A stretch of DNA of 64,000 nucleotides from Streptomyces sp. Je 1-79 (GCF_025195125.1 NZ_JAMGSL010000002.1:310001-374000); one strand, 5' to 3'; positions 8,754 to 17,983 are shown, counted from the first letter of the stretch. Made by a program: numbers and translations. Notes: generated by a model from the sequence alone, not told the origin.

Positions 8754-9474
8754 CCGTGCGGATCGCGCCCGGCGAGTGGCTCAGGTCGCCGGTGTACACG
8801 GTGATCTCGGACCAGACGCGGTGCCCGCTCTCGTCCTCGAAGCAGCAGGAGAAGCCGTCGTAGCCGACGTGGTCGTGATCCGCCTGGTAGGTGAGGCTGC
8901 CGTCCGGGGCGCCGAGGAGCGTCCCGTGGGCGGCGAACGTGCTGCCGACGAGCCGGAGTCCGGCCGCAGGGCTGTAGTCACCGGGGATCACGAACCGTCC
9001 GCCGGGAGGCAGCATCATGGAGCGTCCGGGCAGCCAGTGCCGACGGACCCGGAATCCGACGTGGGACACCGACATGGAGGACACCAGTCGCTCCTCCTCG
9101 GTGCGCTTGACGCCGACCACGATCCGCGGGAGCAGGTACGAGCCCTCGGCCGCGTCGTCCGCGATCCTGGCCACCAGGGTCACGGCGCGCGGTTCGGCGC
9201 CGGAGGCGTACGTCGCGTAGCGCCCGTTGCCCAGCTTGCCGAGGCCCTTGTGGGTGACGACGCTCGTGACGCCCTCGAAGACGTCGCCGAGCAGGTAGCC
9301 GTACGTCCGGAACGGCGCGTCCTGCGGCGTGATCGACAGCGTCAGGGAGAACGTCTGCCCCGGGGCGAGCGGCAGCTGCGGGTCGACGTCGGAGAAGAGC
9401 TCCAGACGGCCGCCGTGCCGGGGGCTCTCCGGGTGGCTCACCCAGGCCTGGGCCAGCGGGTACCAGTCACTCAT
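8746..9474 (-). CDS. Hypothetical protein with Ig/cadherin-like C-terminal segment
   Basis: A 242-residue protein that I do not recognise as a named family. The N-terminal half is beta-rich (LELFSDVDPQ, FSLTLSITPQ, VTLVARIADDAAEGSYLLP). The C-terminal end (GSLTYQADHDHVGYDGFSCC, VWSEITVYTG) has the look of a cadherin-like or VCBS-type Ig domain, with an unusual adjacent Cys pair. No signal peptide is seen. It overlaps both neighbours: its start shares ATGA with the SGNH gene upstream, and its stop lies inside the start of the glycosidase gene. It is thus translationally coupled within the wall-polymer operon. It may be an accessory or scaffold protein; function unknown. Confidence 0.72.
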   Translation of the reverse strand: MSDWYPLAQAWVSHPESPRHGGRLELFSDVDPQLPLAPGQTFSLTLSITPQDAPFRTYGYLLGDVFEGVTSVVTHKGLGKLGNGRYATYASGAEPRAVTLVARIADDAAEGSYLLPRIVVGVKRTEEERLVSSMSVSHVGFRVRRHWLPGRSMMLPPGGRFVIPGDYSPAAGLRLVGSTFAAHGTLLGAPDGSLTYQADHDHVGYDGFSCCFEDESGHRVWSEITVYTGDLSHSPGAIRTDG

Positions 9475-10247
9475 CGCACGACCTCACTCACGCGGGACTT
9501 GGTCAGGTGCTCGAAGACGTCGTCGGGCAGCCAGGTGACCTCCTGCTCCGGGATGTGCGCGTCCAGGTTGCGGAAGCACTCCGGCAGGAGCAGGCCCTGG
9601 GCGTACATCTCGCGGGCGACGAACCGGGCGCATTCCAGGGCGCCGTGGGGGCGCACGTGGCTGTTGTCCTCGACCCCCTCCGGATAGTTGGGGTGCTCCC
9701 CCGGCCGGAGGTACAGGAAGACGTTCTTGCTCTCCTCCGAGCCGAGCTGCTCCCACCAGGAGCAGGTGAAGTCGTGCAGGTCGACGAGGGGTACGGAGGT
9801 CGCCTGGGCGAGTTCTCGGACGGCCTGCGGATAGACGCCGAGGCTGCGCCGCATGTTGCCGAAGGCATCGAACACGCGCCGCTCCACGCCGGGCACGAGC
9901 ACCGGATGCGCGCCCCGGGACCGGGCCCCGCTGATGTACTTCTTCAGATAGAACTGGAAGTCGGAGAACGGCGCGCTGAAGCGGCCGTCCTCGGCCCGCA
10001 TGTCGTTGTGTCCGAAGGAGACGAGCAGCAGATCGCCGGGGGCGATGTTCTCCAGGATCCAGGCGAGGCGTCCGCGCTCCCAGAAGCTGCGCGAACTCGC
10101 CCCGGCCCGGGCCGCGTTGACGACTTCGGCGCCGGGGGTGAACAGGTGGAGCACCTGCCCCCAGCCGGCCATCGGGGCCATGCTCGTCTGCCGCGTGCAG
10201 GCACCCGAGCCCCCCGCGATGAAGATTCTCCTCATCCGATCGTTCAT
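9471..10247 (-). CDS. SGNH/GDSL hydrolase, acetylesterase-like
   Basis: This 258-residue protein has the SGNH-hydrolase layout: block I is IFIAGGSGACT, block III is LLLVSFGHNDMR, and the catalytic Asp/His pair appears in EDNSHVRPHGA. The order and spacing resemble rhamnogalacturonan-acetylesterase-type enzymes. Block I reads G-G-S rather than the usual G-D-S, but the Ser is kept. The ATG at 10247 is preferred because AGGA lies upstream at suitable spacing; an ATG at 10265, just past the polymerase stop, is the alternative. In this operon it could remove or transfer acyl groups on the wall polymer. There is no obvious export signal, which would favour action on cytosolic intermediates. Substrate is inferred only. 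Confidence 0.8.
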   Translation of the reverse strand: MNDRMRRIFIAGGSGACTRQTSMAPMAGWGQVLHLFTPGAEVVNAARAGASSRSFWERGRLAWILENIAPGDLLLVSFGHNDMRAEDGRFSAPFSDFQFYLKKYISGARSRGAHPVLVPGVERRVFDAFGNMRRSLGVYPQAVRELAQATSVPLVDLHDFTCSWWEQLGSEESKNVFLYLRPGEHPNYPEGVEDNSHVRPHGALECARFVAREMYAQGLLLPECFRNLDAHIPEQEVTWLPDDVFEHLTKSRVSEVVR

Positions 10248-10266
10248 CCCTGTCCGTCCTGCCATT

Positions 10267-13200
10267 TCATGGAATCAGCACCCCGCGGTGGAGGTCGTCG
10301 AACATCGGATCCGCGACCTCGGCGGGGTCCAGCGTCTCGATCACCCGGTAGGCGCGCTCGCAGTTCGACGTGTCACGGAGCACGAAGAACTCCTCCGCGC
10401 GCCGCTGGTACACCTCTTCGACCGCGAAGTCCTGCTCGATGGAGCGGATGATCTCCTCGACCGCCCGGTCGACGGTGCCGCAGGCCGGTCCGAACCCGTC
10501 CCGGGCGAGGTCGAAGTAACCGCGCTTGTAGTGCTTGCTGTAGAACTGCTCGTCGTCGAAGTTCGTGTAGACGATCGGCTTGCCCATGTAGGCGACGTCG
10601 AAGAACACGGACGAGTAGTCGGTCACCAGCATCGAACACTCCCGCATGGCGAGCTGGACGTCCCGGCCGGTCGTGGAGACCGTGATCGACGGGTGGTCGA
10701 TCTTGAAGTGCTTGAGGTACGGCCTGATCTCGTAGTGCGGCATGAACTCCAGCTCGACGCCGTGGTGTTCGAGGGTGGCGAGGAGTCGCTCGTCACGCAG
10801 GAGCGAGGAGAAGAAGCGGTAGTACTCGGAGGCGACGAACGGCATCTCCGGCTTGGCGGCCTTGTTGTAGGAGGGCGCGACGATGTCACGGCGCCAGGTC
10901 GGCATGACGAGGACGCGGCGCGGCCCGTTCACCCGTTCCAGGGCGTCGAAGCGCGGCAGTCCGGTGGCGGCGACGCGCTCGTATCCGTATCCGCAGTGCT
11001 CGGCATAGTAGGCGCGCTCGCTGCGGCCCGTGGTGAGCACCATGTCGACGTTGGTGGCCTGGGCATGGATCGACGCGACGACGTCGTTGTACACGACTCC
11101 GTGCTGGAGGAAGACCCGCTTGTAGCGCAGCAGATCGCCGTACCCCCGGAGGAAGGCCCGCTTGTTCAGCCCGGGGAAGCCGAGGTACGCCTCCAGGTCG
11201 TAGGCGTTGATCAGCCGCTCCGCGTGCAGCAGATAGGCCCGGTGCCGCCAGGACAGCCGGTCGATGACCTGACCGTGGCGGGCGACCTTGTCCCAGTCCG
11301 GGGAGTCCCCGTTGATCGAGTAGTAGACCTTGCGTTCGGGGTGGTTCTGCCGGATCCACTTGAACAGGTGGTAGCTGTTGTCCTGCGCGGTGTCCTCGCG
11401 CTCCCCGATGATCCAGATGCCCCGCCGGTGGAGCACGGGGTGGGTGAGCCAGTACAGCAGGCGGGTGCGCCAGCCGTCGCGGCCGGGCAGGGCGGCCCGG
11501 AACTCCTGCCGGAAGCGGCGGATCCGGTGGGCCAGCCGGGCGGCGGACCCGTGTACCCAGCGGACGGAGACCATCTCGTCCTTGTCGATGGTCAGCACGA
11601 ACCGCTGCCGCCCGCGGGTGTGCACGCCCTTGAAGCGGTGCAGCATCTGGCGGGTGGCCAGCGGGATGTCGTGGTGCCGCCCGTCCGCGTGGATACGGAT
11701 CGCGAGCTTCAGCTCCGCGTTGGCGAGCGCGTCGAGCGACTCCTGCCGGACCACGGCGCGCCAGCCGGAGAACCAGTCCTGGTCCTTGCGGGTACGCCAG
11801 CGGTCCCGCCGGTAGACCTGTGCCACGGCGGCCGTGGCCTCGCGCTCACCGTCGCTGAGGACCAGCTCGATGCGGTTGGTGAACAGCGCGTCGATGTCCG
11901 TCGACGAGAAGACCAGCAGGCCCTCGAACTCGATCTCCCGGCCGGACCACTGGAAGGTCTCGAGGACGACACCGGTCCTCGGGACACGCAGCAGAGAGGT
12001 CTCGACCGAGTCGACGGCGAGCCGCCGGAAGACGCCCTCGTCGTCGACGTGCAGCGTCGGAAGGTACGCCTGCTTGCTCAGCGGCTCCGCGAACAGCTCG
12101 ACGTTGCCGGTGACGATCGCGTGATGCTGGAGCCGGGCCAGGGGATGGACGGCGTACTGGAGGATCAGGTCGTCGGGCACCTGCGTGTAGATGGAGTGGA
12201 GCATCGGGAAGACCGCACCGATCTCCGGCTTGCTCATGATCCGGTGCACGTTGCGCACGTACGGCTGGAGCGTGCGGACCACGAAGCGCTGGGCCAGCCG
12301 GACCGTGCGTTCGGACGCGCCGTGGACCGCCTTCAGTACGTGTGCGGCGAGCCGGACCAACTCCTGGGTCTTGACGGGGTCGTTCCAGGGGCGGTCGAAG
12401 AGCGAGTCCTCCTGCGGCTCGTCGCGCGCGTAGAAGCGGGCGCCCCGGGCCACCGCGAGGCGGCGGCTGCGCAGGATCGCCGGCACGGTGAACCAGTCGT
12501 CCTCGAAGCCGGGCCCGTGACCGCAGCGGAAGTGGCGGTCGCGTACGTACGAGGTCTTGAAGAGCTTCCCGCCGAGTGCGGTGGAGAAGACGAGGTAGGG
12601 CGCGTCGTCGAGGCGGCCCACCGGTGCGGTCTCCTCGAAGTACCGCTTCCAGGGCGCGTCGTCGGTGCGTCGCGGGCCAGGAAAGTTGTCCTCCTCGCCG
12701 ACGACGACGTCGACGCCTCCCGGGACCTTGCGTGCCGCCGCGAGCAGCCGTGCGAGCGCGGACTCGCCGAGGATGTCCCGGGCGCGGGCGAACATCACAT
12801 AGGGCGCGGTGACGTACCGCAGGCCGTGGTCGAAGGCGGAACGCAGGCCCAGAACGGCCTGGGAGACGACTCTCGCGTTGGGGTAGTACGCCGCGAAGGC
12901 GGCCAGCCGGCGGGCGGTGGCATCGCTCGAACCGTCGTCGACGAGGACGACCTGGGTCTCGGCGAACCCGGCCTGGGCGGCCAGCGAGGAGAGGAACTCC
13001 CCGATGTTGTACTCGTCGTTGCGGCAGTGGACCACGATCGCCGCCGACCAGGTCTTCGGCGGCGCCACGGGTTCGGGAGCGGTGATGTCCTGCCACCACA
13101 GCCAGGAGGCGCCGCGCGGGTTGGCTCGGGTCTGGGCCGCGCTGGTCTCCGGGCGGAGCCCGAGGTTGCCGCTGACGGTCTCGTAGAACTCGTGGACACC

Positions 13201-14703
13201 GGACGCACCGGTGTACCGCAGCTCGGCCACGTCGATGCCGGGGATGGCGAGGGCGGTCGACGCGCGCTCACCGTCGTGGCGGAGCTGGACGAAGAGGTTC
13301 CAGTTGCCCGCGCGGTCGGCCCGGCCCAGGGTGTCGGCGAGGTCGAGGGTGGCGTGGTACCGGATCCACTGGTCGTCGATCTCGACGCCCGAGACGGGGA
13401 AGCGGTGGTCGGCCTTGGTGCTCCGGCGGCGCAGCACCGCGAGGAGCTCGACCTTGTCCTCGGGGTCGATCCGGCCGAGCTGGTTGCGTATCGCGCCGGC
13501 GATGTGGAGCCGGTCGCCGTGAATCTCGACGCGGGACGCCTCGTTGTAGAGCCGGGCGTCGGCAAGCTTGGTGCCGGTCAGCTCCAGTTCGGTGACGTCG
13601 AGGAACATCTCCGCGCCGGGCCTGCCGAGCAGTGAGCCGGACCAGTACACACGGCCGTCGCGCTCGACGATGTCGGAGCTGATCACGCTGCGGCGGCGCA
13701 TGAAGTCCGCGGCCGAGATCGCGATGTCGACCCGGTCGTGCATCAGCCCGAAGGCGCGGACACGCTCCATGGGGCCGCACAGCTCGTACGCGCGCTCGTC
13801 CAGGGTCTGCAGATAGGGGGCGACGGTCCGCACGAAGGCGCTGCGGTAGGCCTTGTCCCCGGTGCGCAGCTCGGAGGTGTAGAGGCGCAGGTCGTGGGAG
13901 AGGAACTTGGCACCCTTGTGGGCGAGCAGGTCCGGGCGGCCGACCGCGGTCAGGAACCGGTCGGTGTACCGGTGGACCTGGACGCGGTCGCTGATGCTGC
14001 GCCGCTCGTGGCGCCGGTTCGTGATGGACGGCTGGTCCGTGTCGCGGTCCCACATCCACCGGTAGACCGGGGTGGCGAGGAGCGTGAGCGAGCGCGCGTG
14101 GAAGTTGGCGACCGTCGAGAAGTAGGTGTCCTCGAAGAAGACGCCTTCGGGGAAGCGGATGCCGAAGTCGTCGAGGAAGGCGTGGCTGTAGAGCTTTCCG
14201 GCGGCGATCGGGTCGTCGAACAGCTCCGGCAGGGCGCCGAGGCCGCCGGTGGTCCGGTCGACCGCGTAGAGCTGCGGCTGCCAGACGGTGTTCTCGTCCT
14301 TGACCGGGTTGATGCGCAGCACGCGGCCCGCGGTGACCTCCGATCCGGTGGCGAGGGCGGAGGCGAGCAGGTCCTCGACGGCCTTGAGCGGCAGCTCGTC
14401 GTCGGCGTCGAGGAACATCACGTACTGGCCGGAGGCGGCGTCGATGCCGTTGTTGCGGGGCGCTCCACAGCCCCCGCTGTTCTGTGGCCGCTCGATGACA
14501 CGGACGCGAGGGTCCGCGGCGGCGAACTGACGGGCCACCAGGAGGGTGCCGTCGGCGGAGCAGTCGTCGACGACGAGCACCTCGACCGCGCGGTGGGTCT
14601 GGGCGAGTGCGGACTGCAGCGCCCGGGCGAGCGTGGCGCTCGCGTTGTACACCGGGACGACGATGCTGACGAGGTGCCGGGTCGTGGTGAGCGGGGGGTT
14701 CAT
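10267..14703 (-). CDS. Glycosyltransferase / CDP-glycerol:polyglycerol-phosphate glycerophosphotransferase fusion
   Basis: A 1478-residue multidomain enzyme for a phosphate-containing wall polymer. Residues about 10-240 form a GT-A (family 2) glycosyltransferase (SIVVPVYNASATL, VVDDCSADGT, FLDADDELP). A second GT-A-like domain starts near residue 550 (VHCRNDEYNIGEFLSSL, VLVDDGSSDATARR). The C-terminal part, from about 1100, is a TagF-type glycerophosphotransferase: IWIIGEREDTAQDNS, LQHGVVYNDV near 1200, TGLPRFD, and TDYSSVFFDVAYMGKP near 1364. Lipid-linked priming and elongation at the inner membrane face is the expected role. It overlaps the upstream CDP-alcohol transferase gene by ATGA. The polymer could be a poly(glycosyl-phosphate) or glycerol teichoic acid; the sequence does not decide. 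Confidence 0.88.
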   Translation of the reverse strand: MNPPLTTTRHLVSIVVPVYNASATLARALQSALAQTHRAVEVLVVDDCSADGTLLVARQFAAADPRVRVIERPQNSGGCGAPRNNGIDAASGQYVMFLDADDELPLKAVEDLLASALATGSEVTAGRVLRINPVKDENTVWQPQLYAVDRTTGGLGALPELFDDPIAAGKLYSHAFLDDFGIRFPEGVFFEDTYFSTVANFHARSLTLLATPVYRWMWDRDTDQPSITNRRHERRSISDRVQVHRYTDRFLTAVGRPDLLAHKGAKFLSHDLRLYTSELRTGDKAYRSAFVRTVAPYLQTLDERAYELCGPMERVRAFGLMHDRVDIAISAADFMRRRSVISSDIVERDGRVYWSGSLLGRPGAEMFLDVTELELTGTKLADARLYNEASRVEIHGDRLHIAGAIRNQLGRIDPEDKVELLAVLRRRSTKADHRFPVSGVEIDDQWIRYHATLDLADTLGRADRAGNWNLFVQLRHDGERASTALAIPGIDVAELRYTGASGVHEFYETVSGNLGLRPETSAAQTRANPRGASWLWWQDITAPEPVAPPKTWSAAIVVHCRNDEYNIGEFLSSLAAQAGFAETQVVLVDDGSSDATARRLAAFAAYYPNARVVSQAVLGLRSAFDHGLRYVTAPYVMFARARDILGESALARLLAAARKVPGGVDVVVGEEDNFPGPRRTDDAPWKRYFEETAPVGRLDDAPYLVFSTALGGKLFKTSYVRDRHFRCGHGPGFEDDWFTVPAILRSRRLAVARGARFYARDEPQEDSLFDRPWNDPVKTQELVRLAAHVLKAVHGASERTVRLAQRFVVRTLQPYVRNVHRIMSKPEIGAVFPMLHSIYTQVPDDLILQYAVHPLARLQHHAIVTGNVELFAEPLSKQAYLPTLHVDDEGVFRRLAVDSVETSLLRVPRTGVVLETFQWSGREIEFEGLLVFSSTDIDALFTNRIELVLSDGEREATAAVAQVYRRDRWRTRKDQDWFSGWRAVVRQESLDALANAELKLAIRIHADGRHHDIPLATRQMLHRFKGVHTRGRQRFVLTIDKDEMVSVRWVHGSAARLAHRIRRFRQEFRAALPGRDGWRTRLLYWLTHPVLHRRGIWIIGEREDTAQDNSYHLFKWIRQNHPERKVYYSINGDSPDWDKVARHGQVIDRLSWRHRAYLLHAERLINAYDLEAYLGFPGLNKRAFLRGYGDLLRYKRVFLQHGVVYNDVVASIHAQATNVDMVLTTGRSERAYYAEHCGYGYERVAATGLPRFDALERVNGPRRVLVMPTWRRDIVAPSYNKAAKPEMPFVASEYYRFFSSLLRDERLLATLEHHGVELEFMPHYEIRPYLKHFKIDHPSITVSTTGRDVQLAMRECSMLVTDYSSVFFDVAYMGKPIVYTNFDDEQFYSKHYKRGYFDLARDGFGPACGTVDRAVEEIIRSIEQDFAVEEVYQRRAEEFFVLRDTSNCERAYRVIETLDPAEVADPMFDDLHRGVLIP

Positions 14704-15917
14704 CTGCTGTACTGCTCCGCTTCGGCCCGACCGTCCCGGGCGGAGGGCTGTGCCGGGATATGCACGAACCGGTGGAGCTGCATGGTGTCCTTCGGGCGGG
14801 CTCCGTGCAGGTCGTCGTAAGGACGGGGGTACGGCTGGAATCCCGGGTCCTCGTCGGGCTCCGGCGCCGGGAACCGCTGGTCGGCGAGGAGCGCGGTGGC
14901 GGCCTGCGCGGTGGAGACGGCGGCGGCGGGTTCGTACCCTCGGCGGCGGTGGCGGCCGGCCTGGAGGTGCGGGGCGATGGAACCGGCCCGGGTCGGCACG
15001 TCCTCGGGGGCGAGCCGCTCCATGGTGCGCGTGAAGTCGCGGGTGGAGAGCCAGAACTTGAACATGATGACGAGCTCGAAGGCGCCCATCAGCACGGCGG
15101 AGACGGCGGTGGTCAGGAGTACGTGGCCGATCAGGGGGCCGACGATGAAGATGAACATCTGGAACTCGATGCCGCTGATCAGATGCGGCCGGATCCGGCT
15201 GCGCAGCAGGGCGTGGCGGAAGCGCGCGTACCAGGGGAAGCTCTTGCGGAAGCCCTGGTGCAGGTCGATGACCTCGGAGTGTCCCGTCCCCGCGGCCGCC
15301 GCCTTGTGGACGTCCGCCTCCATCAGCGGGTTCTCGCGCAGCAGGTCCTCCATGAAGACGACCTTCTGGTCCTCCTCCCGGATGCCCGCCTCGGCCTGCC
15401 GGGCGAGGGTGACGGCCTCGATCTTGGACCGCATGGACATGCGCATCTTGTAGATCTGGAGGGCGTCGACGTAGCGGAGCATGTCGAGGAAGACGACGGC
15501 GAGGGCGGCGAGGAGGTAGATGGGCTCGTTCGTACGGAGGAACTGGCCGCCCATCAGGGCCAGGGCGCAGAACAGGACACGGATGCGGTCGAAGACGTAG
15601 TCGAGCCAGCCGCCGAAGACGGAGCCGTTGCCCTTGAGCCGGGCGAGCTTTCCATCGATGCAGTCGAGGATGAAGCTGATGTGGTAGAGCCCGGCGCCGA
15701 TGGCGAGTGACTGGTAGTCACCCTTGAGGAAGAGGGCCGCGGAGCCGAGTCCCACGAACAGCGCGGCCCAGGTGACCCGGTTCGGTGTGATGAAGTTGAA
15801 CCGGGCGAACCAGCACACCAGACGCGTCGCGACGGGGTCCACGAGGAGGACCGTCCACCAGGCGTCGCGCTTCTTGCACGTCAGCTTCTGGACGGCTCTG
15901 ACTGAGAGCTTGTGCAT
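14700..15917 (-). CDS. CDP-alcohol phosphatidyltransferase family membrane protein
   Basis: This 405-residue integral membrane enzyme carries a perfect CDP-alcohol phosphotransferase signature, D-x2-DG-x2-AR-x8-G-x3-D-x3-D, at residues 85-110 (DCIDGKLARLKGN... then GWLDYVFD). Several hydrophobic segments surround it (about 50-82, and a pair near 235-285). It should transfer a phospho-alcohol from a CDP-linked donor to a second alcohol. About 100 extra C-terminal residues are Pro/Ala-rich and probably cytosolic. The ATG at 15917 follows a GAGGGG site. It is the first gene of the operon and overlaps the polymerase gene, so it may make the lipid-anchored primer for that enzyme. The substrate alcohol is not evident. 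Confidence 0.87.
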   Translation of the reverse strand: MHKLSVRAVQKLTCKKRDAWWTVLLVDPVATRLVCWFARFNFITPNRVTWAALFVGLGSAALFLKGDYQSLAIGAGLYHISFILDCIDGKLARLKGNGSVFGGWLDYVFDRIRVLFCALALMGGQFLRTNEPIYLLAALAVVFLDMLRYVDALQIYKMRMSMRSKIEAVTLARQAEAGIREEDQKVVFMEDLLRENPLMEADVHKAAAAGTGHSEVIDLHQGFRKSFPWYARFRHALLRSRIRPHLISGIEFQMFIFIVGPLIGHVLLTTAVSAVLMGAFELVIMFKFWLSTRDFTRTMERLAPEDVPTRAGSIAPHLQAGRHRRRGYEPAAAVSTAQAATALLADQRFPAPEPDEDPGFQPYPRPYDDLHGARPKDTMQLHRFVHIPAQPSARDGRAEAEQYSR

Positions 15918-16034
15918 GGCCCCTCGTGCTTGGCGTGGAATGTCTGGAGCGTCAGAACCCCCGTTGGTTCACACGCCTGAGCCCCGGTCGAGAGGGCCGA
16001 GCACTTCAGGTCCACAGAATCTTCACCTGTGGTC

Positions 16035-16063
16035 CACATAAAGGCCGTGGGTGACACTAGCAA
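16035..16063 (-). promoter_or_regulatory. Promoter of the glycopolymer operon
   Basis: On the minus strand TTGCTA (58-63 end of the box) and TATGTG are separated by 17 nt, a good vegetative sigma-factor fit, about 118 bp upstream of the phosphatidyltransferase start. Two copies of TGTGGACC follow just downstream in the leader. Confidence 0.5.
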
Positions 16064-16106
16064 ATATGATCGACGGTCTCGCGTTCGAGTCCGCTCCCCG
16101 GGACGC

Positions 16107-17735
16107 TCAGAGCGTCTGCCACGGACCGAACTCCAGCCCCTGGACGCCCGTGCGCTGCCGGGTCACGCGCGGCGCCCCGTCCTCCCCCACTGTGGCGATC
16201 ACCACACGGCCGAGACCGTCGAGCGCGACGGCGGGCGGGACGAGGGACCTGCCGCCCTGGGGCGACCACCACACACCCAGGTCCGGGCGGCCGTCCGCGT
16301 GGGCTCCGACCTCGGTGACTCCGTCGTGCCCCGGGCGGACCAGCACCGTGCAGCTCCAGCCGTCGACGCCGGCGCCCGCTACGCCCGCGACCGGCCCGCT
16401 TCCGTCGGCGCCGCCCAGACCGATCGGCGCGGGCGCGCCCGGCTGCCAGACGCAGACCTCGTTGGTCGCCGCGTACCGGTAGCGCAGCGCCCCCGCTTCG
16501 GGCGCCGCCGAGAGGCTGCCCGGCACGGCGCTCACCGGGATGTCCTCCGGCTCCGCCCACGTCCGGGACGCGCGGTCGTAGTGCCAGTGCACCGCGGCCA
16601 CGCCGTCGCGCCGGCGGGCCACCAGCTCGACACCGCCGTCCCAACCCGGAAAGGCGGCCAACTCGTCCGCGACCCGGCAGCCCCTGAGGTGCTGCCAGGC
16701 GGACCAGTGGCCGTTCGCGTCCTGCCGCCGGGTGCTGATGCTCGCCCCGACGTTGCGCACGAATACATGGAGCGTGCCGTCGCCGTCGAACGCGGCCACG
16801 GGGAACCCGACCCGGCGCGCCTTGTGCCAGTCACGCGCGTTGGGGTTGCCCAGTTCCGCCCACGGGCCGAGCGCGCGCCCGCTCTGGTACTGGACGGCCG
16901 TGACGACCTCCAGTGCGCCCTCGTCCTCGTCGGCACCCTCGGTGCGGCGCAGCCCGAAGAGTCGTACATAGCCGTCGGCGCCCTGCAGCACGGCGAGTCC
17001 CGGCATGAGCTCGGGCGTCTCCAGGAGTACGGGGCCGGTCCACAGCGGGCCGCCCGAGGCGGCCTCGGTCCAGCGCAGCACACCCGCCGCGGAGAGCAGA
17101 TGGACGGAGAGCCGGCCGTCCGCACCCCTGGTGAGCCAGCGGGCCGGGCGGGGGTACCGGGACGCGAGGCCGAGCGGGTCGCCGGGGTCGGCGGCCGCCC
17201 GCCGGCATTCCACGAACACCGGCCGTCCGGTGCGGTGCTGGTACCAGCGCGCCGCGCGTACCGCCGCCAGGGCGGCACGGCCGCGCGCGGGGGGCTCGAC
17301 GACGGCGAACTTCCGGCCGCCGCGAGGACCGTCCTCGTCCACGGCCGTACTCGCGGGGTCGGGGTCCAGCGTGGCCACGCGCGTCGGCCCGAGTTCGCGG
17401 AAGGCCGCGCGGAGCGAGGCGTCGACGTCCCTGCCCCGGACGCCGAGGACGCGGGGCTCACCCGTGATCCGGTGCCCCCGCTGCCGCGCCTCGGCCAGGG
17501 CGCGCCCGAGGGCCTCGGACTCCCCGTCCGCTCCGGCGTCGAGAGAGATCACGGCGAGGGGGGCACCGGGAGGTTCCGTGGCGACCAGCGCCATCGCGTC
17601 GGCGGGTGTGGCGACGACGACGGCAAGACATCCCACGGACCCGGACGGACGGGGGCCGTCGGGCCGTTCGGCGACGGACGGGGAATCGCCGGCAGGACGG
17701 CTCGTCCGCATACGGCGACCGGTTCCTCGCGCCAC
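16107..17735 (-). CDS. Degenerate PIG-L-like domain fused to a beta-propeller
   Basis: A 542-residue protein in two parts. The first ~170 residues have the pattern of PIG-L de-N-acetylases: a start strand CLAVVVATPADAMAL where the metal site HPDD would be, LAVISLDAG, a helix ending ARQRGHRI, and VATLDPDPASTAVDEDG where a second metal motif usually sits. None of the metal-binding His/Asp pairs is intact, so it is probably inactive. The remainder is a PLL-like propeller paralogous to the 6254-7342 product (RWLTRGADGRLSVHLL, GADGYVRLFGLR, VWQPG). The GTG at 17735 is preceded by a very strong GAGGAGAGGGGGAGG. It lies upstream of the wall-polymer operon on the same strand. A carbohydrate-sensing or binding role is inferred. 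Confidence 0.7.
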   Translation of the reverse strand: MARGTGRRMRTSRPAGDSPSVAERPDGPRPSGSVGCLAVVVATPADAMALVATEPPGAPLAVISLDAGADGESEALGRALAEARQRGHRITGEPRVLGVRGRDVDASLRAAFRELGPTRVATLDPDPASTAVDEDGPRGGRKFAVVEPPARGRAALAAVRAARWYQHRTGRPVFVECRRAAADPGDPLGLASRYPRPARWLTRGADGRLSVHLLSAAGVLRWTEAASGGPLWTGPVLLETPELMPGLAVLQGADGYVRLFGLRRTEGADEDEGALEVVTAVQYQSGRALGPWAELGNPNARDWHKARRVGFPVAAFDGDGTLHVFVRNVGASISTRRQDANGHWSAWQHLRGCRVADELAAFPGWDGGVELVARRRDGVAAVHWHYDRASRTWAEPEDIPVSAVPGSLSAAPEAGALRYRYAATNEVCVWQPGAPAPIGLGGADGSGPVAGVAGAGVDGWSCTVLVRPGHDGVTEVGAHADGRPDLGVWWSPQGGRSLVPPAVALDGLGRVVIATVGEDGAPRVTRQRTGVQGLEFGPWQTL

Positions 17736-17879
17736 GCCCTCCCCCTCTCCTCGAACCGTGGTTCGACCCTGGTTCACACCAGGTCCATCGGCAGTCGACC
17801 GAGTAGACGATAAGCGCTCGTTCGTTCGCCTGGAAAATCCCACATGACCCGAAGTCATACACCAGTACGAGTGTCGGCC

Positions 17880-17885
17880 TATACT
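17880..17885 (+). promoter_or_regulatory. -10 element for the LCP gene
   Basis: TATACT is an almost perfect -10 hexamer about 99 bp upstream of the LCP start, in the divergent intergenic region 17736-17983. The -35 side is weak. Confidence 0.45.
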
Positions 17886-17983
17886 TCACGCTTCACAGGA
17901 GCTTGAGCGCATCCTGATGCCCCGGGGGGGGTGCCGGGTCGCCGTAACCCGCAGCGGGTTCAGAATTCGAGGAAGCACGCGCG

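Noticed and set aside
10000..13635. 1211-codon plus-strand open frame
   Set aside because: Antisense to the glycosyltransferase/TagF fusion, which has clear family motifs. It has none itself.
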